Shown: one piece after another, positions 53,115-61,456 of the stretch
Numbering within the stretch: position 1 is the stretch's first letter
Layout: each line of letters begins with the position of its first letter
Source of the DNA: Thiobacillus denitrificans DSM 12475
GTDB lineage: Bacteria > Pseudomonadota > Gammaproteobacteria > Burkholderiales > Thiobacillaceae
Direction of reading: 5' to 3'
Assembly: GCF_000376425.1 (NCBI RefSeq)
Contig: NZ_AQWL01000005.1
Location: 94,166-158,165 of the forward strand
DNA length: 64,000 nt
Notes under the pieces: generated by a model
The model's database searches: none
What the model was told of the DNA's origin: nothing
What the model saw: only the letters and a program-made list of their open reading frames with translations
Position numbers and translations under genes: made by a program

Positions 53115-54227
53115 TCAGGGCAGCGTCTGCACGCTGACCGAGAGTACGGCCGGCAGGTCGCGCACGATCGCCTGCCAGTGGTCCCCCGCATCGGCCGAGA
53201 CGTAGACCTGGCCTCCCGTGGTGCCGAAATACACGCCGCAGGAGTCGAGCGTGTCGACCGCCATCGCGTCGCGCAGCACGTTCACATAGCAGTGTTCCTG
53301 CGGCAGGCCGTCGGTCAGCGCATCCCAGTCGTTGCCGCCTTTCCTGCTTCGATAGACGCGCAGCTTGCCCTCGGGCGGATAGTGCTCGGAGTCGCTCTGG
53401 ATCGGCACGACGTAGACCGTGTCCGGATCGTGCGCGTGCACCGCCATGGCGAAGCCGAAGTCGCTCGGCAGGTTGCCGCTCACCTCGAACCACGACTCGC
53501 CGGCGTCGTCGCTGCGCATCACGTCCCAGTGCTTCTGCATGAAGAGCGTCCCGGGGCGCGCCGGGTGTTGCGCGATGCGATGGACGCAGTGGCCGACTTC
53601 GGCGTCCGGGTCGGGAATGTACTGCGAGTGCAGGCCTCGGTTGATCGGCTTCCAGCTCACGCCGCCGTCGTCGCTGCGGAATGCGCCCGCCGCCGAGATC
53701 GCCACAACCAGGCGCGCAGGGTTCACAGGGTCTAGCAGGATGGTGTGCAGGCACATGCCGCCGGCGCCCGGCATCCATTTCGCGCCCTGCTGTTCGCGCA
53801 GGCCGGGCAGCTCTTGCCAGCTCTGGCCGCCGTCGGTCGAGCGGAACAGCGCGGCGTCCTCGACGCCGGCGTAGACCGTGTCCGGGTCGCTCGGCGAAGG
53901 CTCCAGATGCCACACGCGCTTGAACGTCCAGGGTTTCGGCGTGCCGTCGTAATAGAGATGCGTGCCCGGGTCGCCGATGTAGGCGAAGTCGTTGCCGACC
54001 GGGTTCCAGGTGAGCCCGCCGTCGTCGGAACGCTGGATCACCTGGCCGAACCAGCTTGACGTCTGCGAGGCGTAGAGCCGGTCCGGATTCGCCGGCGAAC
54101 CGGCGATGTGGAAGATTTCCCAACCGCCGAAGAACGGCCCGCTCACCTGCCAGTCGCGACGCGCCGCGTCGGACATCAGAATGAACGCGCCCTTGCGCGT
54201 CCCCACCAGCACACGGATACGGCTCAT
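53115..54227 (-). CDS. BNR/sialidase-like beta-propeller protein
   Basis: A 370-residue protein with repeated Asp-box units ([47 protein letters not shown]), a six- or seven-bladed propeller like exo-alpha-sialidases and VPS10-type proteins. No signal peptide is visible ([20 protein letters not shown]), so it is probably cytoplasmic and not a sialidase. It commonly neighbours a ThiS-like gene, as here. Confidence 0.82.
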   Translation of the reverse strand: MSRIRVLVGTRKGAFILMSDAARRDWQVSGPFFGGWEIFHIAGSPANPDRLYASQTSSWFGQVIQRSDDGGLTWNPVGNDFAYIGDPGTHLYYDGTPKPWTFKRVWHLEPSPSDPDTVYAGVEDAALFRSTDGGQSWQELPGLREQQGAKWMPGAGGMCLHTILLDPVNPARLVVAISAAGAFRSDDGGVSWKPINRGLHSQYIPDPDAEVGHCVHRIAQHPARPGTLFMQKHWDVMRSDDAGESWFEVSGNLPSDFGFAMAVHAHDPDTVYVVPIQSDSEHYPPEGKLRVYRSRKGGNDWDALTDGLPQEHCYVNVLRDAMAVDTLDSCGVYFGTTGGQVYVSADAGDHWQAIVRDLPAVLSVSVQTLP

Positions 54228-54245
54228 GAATCGCTCCTTGTTGCG

Positions 54246-54650
54246 TCAGCGCGCCATCACGTGGCGCGCGAAATTGTCGAGGATGGCCTGCCAGCCGGCC
54301 CGCTGCTGCTCGACCGGATGCGTGGTCTCGGCATCGAAGGTGACGCGCACACGCACGCCCTCGTCCAGCGCGTCGAACTCGACCCGCGCGTTGCGGTCGC
54401 CGAAGGCATACTCGATCAGGCGCCCGGGCACGATGCGGGTGTAGGTCCCGGCGAAATTGAATCCTTCGCTGCCGTCCTTCGCTTCCATGCGCGAGGAGAA
54501 GGCGCCGCCTTCGCGCAGATCCACGCTGGCAGCGGTGGTGTGCCAGTCGTCCGAGGCAGCGTTCCACTGCACGATGGCCTCGGGGGTGGTGTAGGCGCGC
54601 CAGACGGCATCGACCGGCGCGGCCACGGTGGTTTCAACGGTCACTTTCAT
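54246..54650 (-). CDS. SRPBCC/AHSA1-family protein
   Basis: A 134-residue START/Bet v1-like protein: [38 protein letters not shown] (in pieces), [16 protein letters not shown], and [21 protein letters not shown], the usual AHSA1 ending. It should bind a hydrophobic ligand. ATG 54650 follows GGAGCCC. Part of the ECF42 operon. Confidence 0.88.
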   Translation of the reverse strand: MKVTVETTVAAPVDAVWRAYTTPEAIVQWNAASDDWHTTAASVDLREGGAFSSRMEAKDGSEGFNFAGTYTRIVPGRLIEYAFGDRNARVEFDALDEGVRVRVTFDAETTHPVEQQRAGWQAILDNFARHVMAR

Positions 54651-54714
54651 GAAGGGCTCCTCAGGGATGATGGCGTTTCGTCCGGGATCGCGGCTCGGCT
54701 CGAATCCGGACATC

Positions 54715-55200
54715 TCAGCCGCGGCGCGCCGCCTCGATCGTGGCGATGTTGATCTTTCGCATCGTCATCATCGAATCGAACGCGCGCTTGGCGGCAGCAG
54801 GATCGGGGTCGGCGATCGCGTCCGTCAGCGCCCGCGGCGTAATTTGCCAGGACACTCCCCATTTGTCCTTGCACCAGCCGCACGCACTCTCCTCGCCGCC
54901 ATTGCCGACGATCGCGTTCCAGTAGCGGTCCGTTTCGGCCTGGTCGTCGGTTGCGACCTGAAACGAGAACGCCTCGCTGTGGCTGAACGCGGGACCGCCG
55001 TTGAGCCCGAGGCAGGGAATGCCCAGCACGGTGAAACTGACCGTCAACACGTCCCCCTGCTTCCCGGAGGGGAAATCCCCCGGTGCGCGATACACCGCGT
55101 CGACCGAAGAGTCCGGAAAGGTGGCGGCGTAAAAGCGTGCCGCGTCCTCGGCGGTTCCATCGAACCAGAGACAAATCGTGTTCTTGGCGATCCCAGTCAT
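54715..55200 (-). CDS. PhnB-like VOC protein (second copy)
   Basis: A 161-residue relative of the gene at 51693: MTGIAKNTICLWFDGTAEDAARFYAATFPDS, GLNGGPAFSHSEAFSFQVAT, CGWCKDKWGVSWQITP and RAFDSMMTMRKINIATIEAA (in pieces). It has extra Cys in CGWCKD. ATG 55200 has GGAGAAATGC upstream. Confidence 0.88.
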   Translation of the reverse strand: MTGIAKNTICLWFDGTAEDAARFYAATFPDSSVDAVYRAPGDFPSGKQGDVLTVSFTVLGIPCLGLNGGPAFSHSEAFSFQVATDDQAETDRYWNAIVGNGGEESACGWCKDKWGVSWQITPRALTDAIADPDPAAAKRAFDSMMTMRKINIATIEAARRG

Positions 55201-55270
55201 GGCATTTCTCCTTTGAGACCAAGGCATGCAGCGCTTTCAGGAGCCGGGGCATTGCCTCGTTTCACGGGTT

Positions 55271-55627
55271 TCAGTTCACGTAGCACGGCGCGCACTCGCG
55301 CACCTCGACGGTGGCGAAGCGCGCGGCGGGGCAGTTCTCGGCGATCCGCACGGCCTCGTCGCGGTTCGCGCATTCGATCAGATAGAAGCCGCCGACCATT
55401 TCGCGCGCTTCGGCGAAAGGACCGTCGACCAGCGCAGACGCTTCGCCGCGCCGCTGCACGCGCACGCCGTGGCTGTCCGGGCGCAGCGATTCGCTGGCGA
55501 CGAGCTGGCCGCGTGCAGCGAGCCCCTGACCGAATTCGACCATCTCGGCGTAGAGCGCGCGGCCTTCGTCCTCGCTGCGGGTGTCGCGCTGGCCGCGTGG
55601 CTCGACGATCATCAACATGTAACGCAT
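55271..55627 (-). CDS. YCII/DGPF-domain protein
   Basis: A 118-residue DGPF protein: MRYMLMIVEPRG start, LVDGPFAEAREMVGGFYLIECANRDEA core, and VEVRECAPCYV end. The second DGPF gene of the operon. ATG 55627 follows GAGGACACTGC. A TGTCGA sequence 20 bp upstream may be chance. Confidence 0.9.
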   Translation of the reverse strand: MRYMLMIVEPRGQRDTRSEDEGRALYAEMVEFGQGLAARGQLVASESLRPDSHGVRVQRRGEASALVDGPFAEAREMVGGFYLIECANRDEAVRIAENCPAARFATVEVRECAPCYVN

Positions 55628-55676
55628 CGCAGTGTCCTCGTTTCGCATCGACAGGGATTTCCACCACATGGCGCGC

Positions 55677-56057
55677 TCATTGCATCGAGTGCAGGCCGAC
55701 TAGGTTGCCCTCGATGTCGTGGACGAGCGCGATGTGGCCGTATTCGCTAATGGACATTTTTGCGCGGAACAGGGTACCGCCGGCTTCGACGGCGCGTTGT
55801 GCCTCGACCGCGCAATCCGTGCAGGCGAAATAGACGCGCGTACCGCCGCCGCCCGGGCGCACGCCCGCCATCTTCACCAACGCGCCGCCGGCACCGCCGC
55901 GATCCATGGCCATGGGAAAGGCCCACAGCTCGATACCGGCGAGGCTATCCGGGCTATTCAGTTTTTCCAGCGTCACGCCCAGCATGCGCTCGTAGAAGGC
56001 ACGCGCACGTGGCATGTCGTCGACATAGAGTTCGAACCAGATGACGGGATTGTTCAT
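55677..56057 (-). CDS. VOC-family protein
   Basis: A 126-residue glyoxalase-fold protein: MNNPVIWFELYVDDMPRARAFYERMLGVTLEKL (in pieces), ELWAFPMAMDRGGAGGALVKM, VYFACTDCAVEAQRAVEAGG and SEYGHIALVHDIEGNLVGLHS. The His and Glu/Asp ligands of the VOC fold are plausible. ATG 56057 follows AAGGAGAAAAG. Confidence 0.88.
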   Translation of the reverse strand: MNNPVIWFELYVDDMPRARAFYERMLGVTLEKLNSPDSLAGIELWAFPMAMDRGGAGGALVKMAGVRPGGGGTRVYFACTDCAVEAQRAVEAGGTLFRAKMSISEYGHIALVHDIEGNLVGLHSMQ

Positions 56058-56082
56058 GTCTTTTCTCCTTGAAATAGCTGGC

Positions 56083-56514
56083 TCAGGCGGCATTCCCGCC
56101 GTCCAGCGCCATTTTTTTCATGCGATCGATCTCCGGCGACAGCCCGAAGTCGTCGAGTTCATACAGCGGCCGCACCTCGATTTCAGCCGGTTTTCCACGA
56201 CCGGCGGGATTGGGAAAGCGGCGTGCCCATTCCATCGCCTCCGCGCGCGATTTCACCTGGATGAGGGTATAGCCCGCAATCAGCTCCTTGGTTTCGGCGA
56301 AAGGACCGTCGATGACGGTGCGCGTAGCGCCGTCATAGCGGATGCGCCAGCCCTGCGAACTCGGCTTGAGGCCGGAGCCGTCGAGCAGCACGCCGGCCTT
56401 CATCAATTGTTCATGGTAGTCGGCCATCTCGGCCAGTAATCCCGGATCGGCCTTGACCGGGATGGTTTCGGCCTCCGTTTCAGGCGTGGCCTTGACGATG
56501 ATCATGTAACGCAT
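56083..56514 (-). CDS. YCII/DGPF-domain protein (first gene of ECF42 operon)
   Basis: A 143-residue DGPF protein: MRYMIIVKATPETEAETIP, ADYHEQLMKAGVLLDGSGLKPSS, and VIDGPFAETKELIAGYTLIQVKSR (in pieces). It is the promoter-proximal member of the operon, with a candidate ECF42 promoter about 65 bp upstream. ATG 56514 follows AGGAGAAGCCC. Confidence 0.92.
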   Translation of the reverse strand: MRYMIIVKATPETEAETIPVKADPGLLAEMADYHEQLMKAGVLLDGSGLKPSSQGWRIRYDGATRTVIDGPFAETKELIAGYTLIQVKSRAEAMEWARRFPNPAGRGKPAEIEVRPLYELDDFGLSPEIDRMKKMALDGGNAA

Positions 56515-56883
56515 GGGCTTCTCCTGTATCTATATATACGATGCAACCGCCGTGGAATTCCGGGGGCTGTCTCCACGACGAGCCAGCCCCGCCGGAATCG
56601 ACATGCGGACTGAAAATAAATACCGGGGTCCAAAAAGGGGGCGCGAAGCCAGCCCTGTTCCCCGGTCCTTGCGGTCGGAGCCATGCTGAAAGCGGAGTTT
56701 ATGAACGCGTTCGACCCGAATCGGAGGTCAATATGGGTTGCGGTGGGTGTTTCTTGATCAGCCGAAGCCGTCTCTCGGCTTCTTATGCCAATTTGGGTGA
56801 GAAGCCGCTTACTGGATCAAACTTGGCCGGCAGAAACCGGCTCGTTTCCGTCATTCGCGTCCAATGTGTTGATCGGCCGGTCG
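56515..56883. other. 369-bp region between the ECF42 operon and the IS element
   Basis: It contains the ECF42-type promoter and a TATATA stretch near 56531-56538. A short plus-strand frame from 56733 (MGCGGCFLISRSR...) runs into the IS end and is not recognisable. No gene is supported. Confidence 0.5.
56577..56603 (-). promoter_or_regulatory. Candidate ECF42-dependent promoter
   Basis: On the minus strand TGTCGA (56603-56598) and CGTC (56580-56577) are separated by 17 bp. This fits the published ECF42 pattern of TGTCGA at -35 and CGA/TC-type -10. It would start transcription some 55 bp before the first DGPF gene. Confidence 0.5.
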
Positions 56884-56914
56884 TGATCTTACCCACAGAC
56901 GATGGACAGTCGGA

Positions 56915-57769
56915 TCAGGCGATTGTTAATTCCTTGAAAGCCAGCGGAGCTGCGTAGTTGATGGTTGAGTGGTGTCGCTGACGGTTATAAAACACTTCCA
57001 TGTACTCAAACAGACTGGCACGCGCTTCATCCCGGGTTTGGTAGTCGCAGTGCATGACCAGGTCGGTCTTCAGGGAATGAAAGAAGCTTTCCATTGGCGC
57101 ATTGTCCCAGCAATTGGCTTTGCGGCTCATGCTCTGTCGGATCAGGTGCTTGCGGATGAGATCCCGGTATAGCCAGGTCGCGTAGGTCGAACCCCGGTCC
57201 GAGTGGACGATCTCGGGAACGCCGCGCCGGGCAATCGCCATCTGCAAAGCATCCGTTGCCAGTTTGCTGTCGAGGGATGGACTCATTCCCCAACCCACAA
57301 TGGCCCGTGAATACAAGTCCATCACCGCTGCCAGATACAGCCAACCTTCGCGTGTCGGAATGTACGTGATGTCGCTCAGCCAGCAGGCATTGGGGCGTTT
57401 GACCTTGAAGCGGCGCCGGAGGAGATTGGGCGAGACCGCCTTTGTATTACCCGAGTTGGTCGTAACCCTGAACTTCAGGATCGTCCGTGGGACAATCTGC
57501 TCCTGGCGCATCAATTTGGCGACGGTGTTGCGGCAACAGGCCACACCCTGGGCGGCAAGTTCGGCATGCACCCGGGGTGCCCCGTAGGACTGGCGGCTGG
57601 CGACGTGCGCTTCCTGAATCTTGAGGACCAACGCCGACTGACGTTGTGTTCTCGCGCTGGGCGGCCGGTTCCTGGCGGCATAGTACCCGCTTGCCGAGAC
57701 CCGCAACGCCTTGCACAGCGTGCGTACACAATGATCGTTGCGCTGTGTTTCGATGAAGGCGTACTTCAC
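56915..57769 (-). CDS. IS3-family transposase OrfB (DDE catalytic part)
   Basis: A 284-residue integrase-core protein. A HTH_21 part (SYGAPRVHAELAAQG) and the rve domain with DDE residues: Asp in CWLSDITYIPTREGWLYLAA, Asp in IVHSDRGSTYA, and Glu in NAPMESFFHSLKTDL. It is expressed by -1 frameshifting from orfA; the GTG at 57769 overlaps the orfA stop and is a possible separate start. Confidence 0.92.
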   Translation of the reverse strand: MKYAFIETQRNDHCVRTLCKALRVSASGYYAARNRPPSARTQRQSALVLKIQEAHVASRQSYGAPRVHAELAAQGVACCRNTVAKLMRQEQIVPRTILKFRVTTNSGNTKAVSPNLLRRRFKVKRPNACWLSDITYIPTREGWLYLAAVMDLYSRAIVGWGMSPSLDSKLATDALQMAIARRGVPEIVHSDRGSTYATWLYRDLIRKHLIRQSMSRKANCWDNAPMESFFHSLKTDLVMHCDYQTRDEARASLFEYMEVFYNRQRHHSTINYAAPLAFKELTIA

Positions 57770-58062
57770 ACCGATGCCTTCGCGAAGTAGATGGCCGCTT
57801 TTTTTAAAATCTGAATCTCCTCACGGAGTCGGGCATTCTCTTTGCGAAGCTTCTCGACGTCGTGCTCGGCGGTCGCCAACTCAGGCCGTATCGTCCCGTT
57901 GCGTTCCGCTTCCTCGAATTCCAAACGCCACTGGCGCAACTGGTTGACCCGAATCCCCAGTTCCCGCGCTACCTGCGCCTTGGTCTTGTCACCCATACCC
58001 ACCAGCCGTACTGCCTCAAGCTTGAATTCCCGCGTGTGGTGCCTGCGTTCCTTGCGTTCCAT
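57766..58062 (-). CDS. IS3-family transposase OrfA
   Basis: A 98-residue HTH protein (MERKERRHHTREFKLEAVRL, KAQVARELGIRVNQLRQWR) with a C-terminal leucine zipper (VEKLRKENARLREEIQILKK). The frameshift run (TTA AAA AAA G) lies in codons 84-87. ATG 58062 lies about 60 bp inside the right end. Confidence 0.9.
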   Translation of the reverse strand: MERKERRHHTREFKLEAVRLVGMGDKTKAQVARELGIRVNQLRQWRLEFEEAERNGTIRPELATAEHDVEKLRKENARLREEIQILKKAAIYFAKASV

Positions 58063-58293
58063 GACATACCCCTTCAGAGCAAGTATGCCCTCTCCAGACT
58101 GCCCACAAAACGTGGGTAGGATCAGGAGAGGTCATGCAGTCCTGTACGGTGGTTGCTCGCGGTTCTTTGCATACCGCTTGACCCATATTGAAACGCAAAT
58201 GATGTCGGTTTTTTTTACAGCCCCCCCCGCCCGGGCGAAGCCCCATCCACCAGTAAAACGTAACGTATTGATAGTCCACACAATCTATAAAAT

Positions 58294-58309
58294 TGGCGCG
58301 TTGCTTGCT
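58294..58309 (+). promoter_or_regulatory. Sigma-54 promoter of the PEP-CTERM gene
   Basis: TGGCGCGTTGCTTGCT fits TGGCRCG-N4-TTGCW at every position. It lies 54 bp before the ATG. PEP-CTERM genes are known targets of the sigma-54 activator PrsR in EpsH/exosortase bacteria. Confidence 0.8.
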
Positions 58310-58362
58310 TTGGAAAGTTTGCAGGTTATGTTTTCCTGTAGCCAGAATCAAAGGAGACCGAT

Positions 58363-58518
58363 ATGCGTGCATTATCTGCTGTAGCTTTGTGGGCACTCAC
58401 CTTAACAGCCTTCGCTGGAAATATACCAGCACCAAATCCCATTCCCGAGCCGGAAACCTTGGCCTTGCTGGCCATCGGTGTGCTGGGGCTGGCCTTGTCC
58501 CGCATCCGCAAGAAATAG
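58363..58518 (+). CDS. Minimal PEP-CTERM protein (51 aa)
   Basis: A very short exported protein: signal peptide MRALSAVALWALTLTAFA, a spacer of about ten residues (GNIPAPNPI), then PEPETLALLAIGVLGLALSR and the basic end IRKK. This is a complete PEP-CTERM exosortase signal (PEP motif, helix, Arg/Lys tail). ATG 58363 has AAGGAGACCG upstream. Almost no mature protein would remain after both cleavages. No exosortase (EpsH/XrtA) gene is in the window. Flanked by an IS3 element and a strong terminator. Confidence 0.85.
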   Translation: MRALSAVALWALTLTAFAGNIPAPNPIPEPETLALLAIGVLGLALSRIRKK

Positions 58519-58534
58519 GCCCACTCCCTGCAAG

Positions 58535-58563
58535 AAAAAGCCGCGGTATTCCGCGGCTTTTTT
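58535..58563. terminator. Bidirectional terminator
   Basis: AAAAAGCCGCGG-TATT-CCGCGGCTTTTT with T-runs on both strands. It ends the PEP-CTERM gene and the convergent GMC oxidoreductase. Confidence 0.88.
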
Positions 58564-58564
58564 G

Positions 58565-60241
58565 CTAGAGATCCCGCTGCGCAAACGCAGCCCGGATGTG
58601 ATCGGCGGTGCGCAGGGCCAAGGCCTCGATGGTAAGAGAGGGAGATTCCCCGCCGCCTGAGCTTGGAAACACGCTGGCATCGGCGACATACAAATTTTTC
58701 CAGCCATGAGCGCGCCCGGTTGCATCAACCACCGAATTCCGGGCGTCGTGCCCCATGCGGCAAGTCCCGAATACATGGGTGGCACTGAAGAAATCGTGGG
58801 TTCCATACTCCTCCACCAATTCTTCAGCGCCTGTCGCCTGAAGAATATTCCGGCATGTCGTGGCCATGAACGCCATGCGCCGCAACTCGCTCTCTGGCAA
58901 AAAGCTGTGGATGCGCGCCGCCGGGTTGCCAAACTCGTCGCTCAGCTCCGGATCGAGATCCACAAACGAGCGTTCATTCGGCAGCGACTCGCCAATGGCG
59001 CCCACCGATAGCACGCGCCCAAAGTCCTGCCGCATGGCCTGCTTGTGACTTCGCCCCCAGCCGGATACCACGCGCCTGGCGTAGTTGACGGGCCCCACCA
59101 GATCCGCCTCGGCCACCCCCGATGCAAAACGGCAACCGCCTATCACCCCCGGGATGGCATCCGGTGCATTATGGCTCCAGCAAATGACATCCGCCGGCAA
59201 GCCCCGAAAACTGCCCAGATTATCCGGATGGAGCCCACTGCTATGCCAGGCAACCGTTTCCATGAAATGGCGCCCGACGAGACCATTTTCGTTGGCCAAC
59301 CCTTCGGGAGCGAACTTGTTTCTGGAATGCAGGAGCAACCTCGGCGTTTCCACGGCACCGCAGGCCATCACCAGGACACGGGTGTTGATCTTGTGCCGCA
59401 CATCTCCCTGGGTATATTCGACGGAATGTATCCGGCCATGGGATCCAGCGTTGATCCGCTGGACCGGGGCATTGGTTAGGAGGGTGCATTTTCCCGTCTC
59501 CAAAGCCTTGCGCATGAAGGTGACGTCAACGCTGCCCTTGTCCATGCGCGGGCAGCCGCGGTTGCAGTTTGCACAATAGTTGCAGGCAGGCCGGCCGTCA
59601 TAAGGCCGCGACAGCGCCGCGCGAGCGTTGGGCTCCCAGTGCAAGCCCAGCTTTTCACCGCTGCTGGCGAGCACTTGGCTGGCATAACTCAGGGGATGAG
59701 CGGGCAGGGGGAAATCCGCCCGACGCGAAACGAGGGAGTTCGCCCGACTACCGGCGACGCCGACGATATGTTCTGCGATTTCGTAATAGGGCTCCAACTC
59801 GGAGTAATCGAGCGGCCAATCTGCTGCCACGTCGAAGCGGGTATACATTTTCATGGCCTGCGGATTGAGTCGGTGCGCCTCTCCGGTGAAATGCAGGGTG
59901 CTGCCCCCCACACCCCGCACATGGTGATATTTCCAGCCATGGCGTCTGTTGGTCGCATTCAGCCTGCCTTGGACGCGGTTCCAGGAACGCAGGGTATCCC
60001 AGCGCGATTCAAGTGGCTGCATTTCGCCAAAGCCATAGACTGCCTTGTGCCTGACCTTTTCCTCGGGAAAGCGGGACAACTCCCAAGTGGCCTCATTCAG
60101 CTTGTAATCAGTCAAGGGATTGAACGCGGGACCGGCTTCAAGCACCAGCACCCGTATGCCTTTCGAGGCGAATGCCCAAGCCGCAGCAGCACCACCCGCC
60201 CCGGCTCCGATAATGACTACATCGTGATTCTGATCGCTCAC
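58565..60241 (-). CDS. GMC-family FAD-dependent oxidoreductase
   Basis: A 558-residue GMC oxidoreductase, most like the large subunit of membrane gluconate/sorbitol-type dehydrogenases. FAD fold VVIIGAGAGGAAAAWAFASKG, RGVGGSTLHFTGEAHR, and C-terminal HVFGTCRMGHDARNSVVDATGRAHGWKNLYVADASVFPSSGG (in pieces) with the GMC active-site region. A Cys cluster (CNYCANCNRGCP) is as in this subgroup. It overlaps the small Tat-signal subunit gene by four bases. The substrate is unknown. Confidence 0.88.
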   Translation of the reverse strand: MSDQNHDVVIIGAGAGGAAAAWAFASKGIRVLVLEAGPAFNPLTDYKLNEATWELSRFPEEKVRHKAVYGFGEMQPLESRWDTLRSWNRVQGRLNATNRRHGWKYHHVRGVGGSTLHFTGEAHRLNPQAMKMYTRFDVAADWPLDYSELEPYYEIAEHIVGVAGSRANSLVSRRADFPLPAHPLSYASQVLASSGEKLGLHWEPNARAALSRPYDGRPACNYCANCNRGCPRMDKGSVDVTFMRKALETGKCTLLTNAPVQRINAGSHGRIHSVEYTQGDVRHKINTRVLVMACGAVETPRLLLHSRNKFAPEGLANENGLVGRHFMETVAWHSSGLHPDNLGSFRGLPADVICWSHNAPDAIPGVIGGCRFASGVAEADLVGPVNYARRVVSGWGRSHKQAMRQDFGRVLSVGAIGESLPNERSFVDLDPELSDEFGNPAARIHSFLPESELRRMAFMATTCRNILQATGAEELVEEYGTHDFFSATHVFGTCRMGHDARNSVVDATGRAHGWKNLYVADASVFPSSGGGESPSLTIEALALRTADHIRAAFAQRDL

Positions 60242-60771
60242 AACCGACCGTCCCGTCGAACAGGCAAGGCCTGATCCGTGAAGCCCAGCGGCTGGGGGGG
60301 GCCGTTAAAACCCAGGGAAATCCAGCTTTCCGGCCGGGCGTAAAATTCCCCAAACAGGTCTTCCCGGAGCGTCTGGAAAAACCTCAGGCCTGCACTGCCG
60401 CGTTTCTGCAAGGAAAGGCGTTCGATCAAAATGATCTGCCGATCCTCGGGCAACCCCAGGAACGCGACCCGGAAAACAGACTGCGCCTCTTGCTCCAACC
60501 ATGCACACCCCTGCCGCATGAGCCACGCATACTCGGAATTGCCGCGAGCCTTATTGATGATGCTTGCATCCAATTTCAAATCCAGTGCCCCGGGTGACTC
60601 ATCCGCCGGGATGAAAAGATCGATATAGCGCGAAAGGATTTTCTCATCCCTTTCTGAAAAGGGAGTCAGCCTATGCCTGAATTTCCACGCGATCCCTCCC
60701 GCCAAGGTCATCAGCCCCCCCAGTCCCAGGGCTTTCAATACCAACCTGCGTGATACGCCCATGCCTGTCAC
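60238..60771 (-). CDS. Gluconate 2-dehydrogenase subunit 3-like protein (Tat-exported)
   Basis: A 177-residue protein: Tat-type signal (VSRRLVLKALGLGGLMTLAGG), then FSERDEKILSRYIDLFIPADESPGALD, matching subunit 3 of gluconate 2-dehydrogenase. It probably carries the GMC subunit to the periplasm as a Tat hitchhiker. ATGA overlap with the GMC gene. The usual third subunit (multiheme or c-type cytochrome) is not adjacent. Confidence 0.8.
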   Translation of the reverse strand: MTGMGVSRRLVLKALGLGGLMTLAGGIAWKFRHRLTPFSERDEKILSRYIDLFIPADESPGALDLKLDASIINKARGNSEYAWLMRQGCAWLEQEAQSVFRVAFLGLPEDRQIILIERLSLQKRGSAGLRFFQTLREDLFGEFYARPESWISLGFNGPPQPLGFTDQALPVRRDGRL

Positions 60772-61242
60772 CCCTTATTTAGCAGCGAAACTGGCTTGGC
60801 TCCATTCGTAAAGCAGCCTGGTAGAGCTCGACGACGCCAAAAACCCCCACGCATCTTTCCTGGGCCCATATTGCACCGTTTAGGCAAAAATTGAACTGAC
60901 TGCGCCCCCACATTCTAAAGCTTGAAACCAGGTGGCGTCCGATTGCAGATGGCCGCTGTTTGGCGCTGAATGGACGTTCGACAACGCACCATGACAGTCT
61001 CTTCAGGGTCGAGTGCCATCTGTCATCGATGGCGCAAGCGGTCATTCAGACCGCGTTCCGCACCAACGTCTGCAACCTGCGCTACTCCTGCCACTCAACT
61101 GAGCTATAGCCACCGGCAGCATTGGCCGAACAAGAGACAACCGCCGGAAAGCCCAGAGCCTCCCCCCACTCCACGTCCACCACTGCAACATTGCGCGTCC
61201 ACCGCGCGTGCATTGCTTGCACGGCGCATCAAGCAGCCCCTC
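60772..61242. other. 471-bp region without an intact gene
   Basis: It contains a tRNA-His-like 5' fragment (61095-61114) and no ORF with a recognisable product. An 88-residue minus-strand frame (60779-61045) has no motif and no good ribosome site. Confidence 0.5.
61095..61114 (-). other. tRNA-His-like 5' fragment (20 nt)
   Basis: On the minus strand GGTGGCTATAGCTCAGTTGA equals the acceptor 5' arm and the start of the D-arm of bacterial tRNA-His genes. The anticodon and later arms are missing, so this is not a tRNA gene; it may mark a past recombination point. Confidence 0.5.
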
Positions 61243-61450
61243 TCAGCTCGCCAGCAGCAGAAACAGCAACATCAGATTCAACGCAATCGAGATCGCCGCG
61301 AGGAGCGGCCAGGCGCCGGCTGGAGAACGTTCAATCAGCGGCGCGCGGCGGCGCAGCAGCGGGCTGGCTTCGCCGCGCTCCAGCGCGAGCAGCATTTCCT
61401 CGGCGGTTTCGAAGTGTTGCGCGGGGTCGCGCAGGGTGGCCAGGCCGGTG
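61243..61450 (-). pseudogene. C-terminal tail of a serine/threonine protein kinase
   Basis: Frame ending at TGA 61245-61243 reads LRDPAQHFETAEEMLLALER, then RRRAPLIERSPAGAWPLLAA and a final helix ISIALNLMLLFLLLAS. This matches the end of the bifunctional kinase/phosphatase genes found beside nas/nirBD in betaproteobacteria: the last part of the kinase domain and a C-terminal membrane helix. The start of the gene is missing, so this is a remnant. The assignment is from pattern memory. Confidence 0.55.
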
Positions 61451-61456
61451 AAGGAG

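Larger units (their letters stand above)
56884..58124 (-). mobile_element. IS3-family insertion sequence (about 1241 bp)
   Basis: The ends are imperfect inverted repeats: TGATCTTACCCAC...GGACAGTCGGA at 56884 and, read inward from 58124, TGATCCTACCCAC...GGGCAGTCTGGA. It encodes overlapping orfA and orfB with an A7 slippery run at 57803-57797, typical of -1 frameshifting. The transposase looks intact. No target-site duplication is apparent (TCG left, GGA right), so one flank may have been rearranged. Confidence 0.88.

Noticed and set aside
56733-56957. Plus-strand ORF MGCGGCFLISRSR... running into the IS element
   Set aside because: No recognisable family, no good ribosome site, and its 3' half is IS terminal sequence.
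60779-61045. 88-residue minus-strand ORF
   Set aside because: No motif, no ribosome site and odd composition; likely non-coding.
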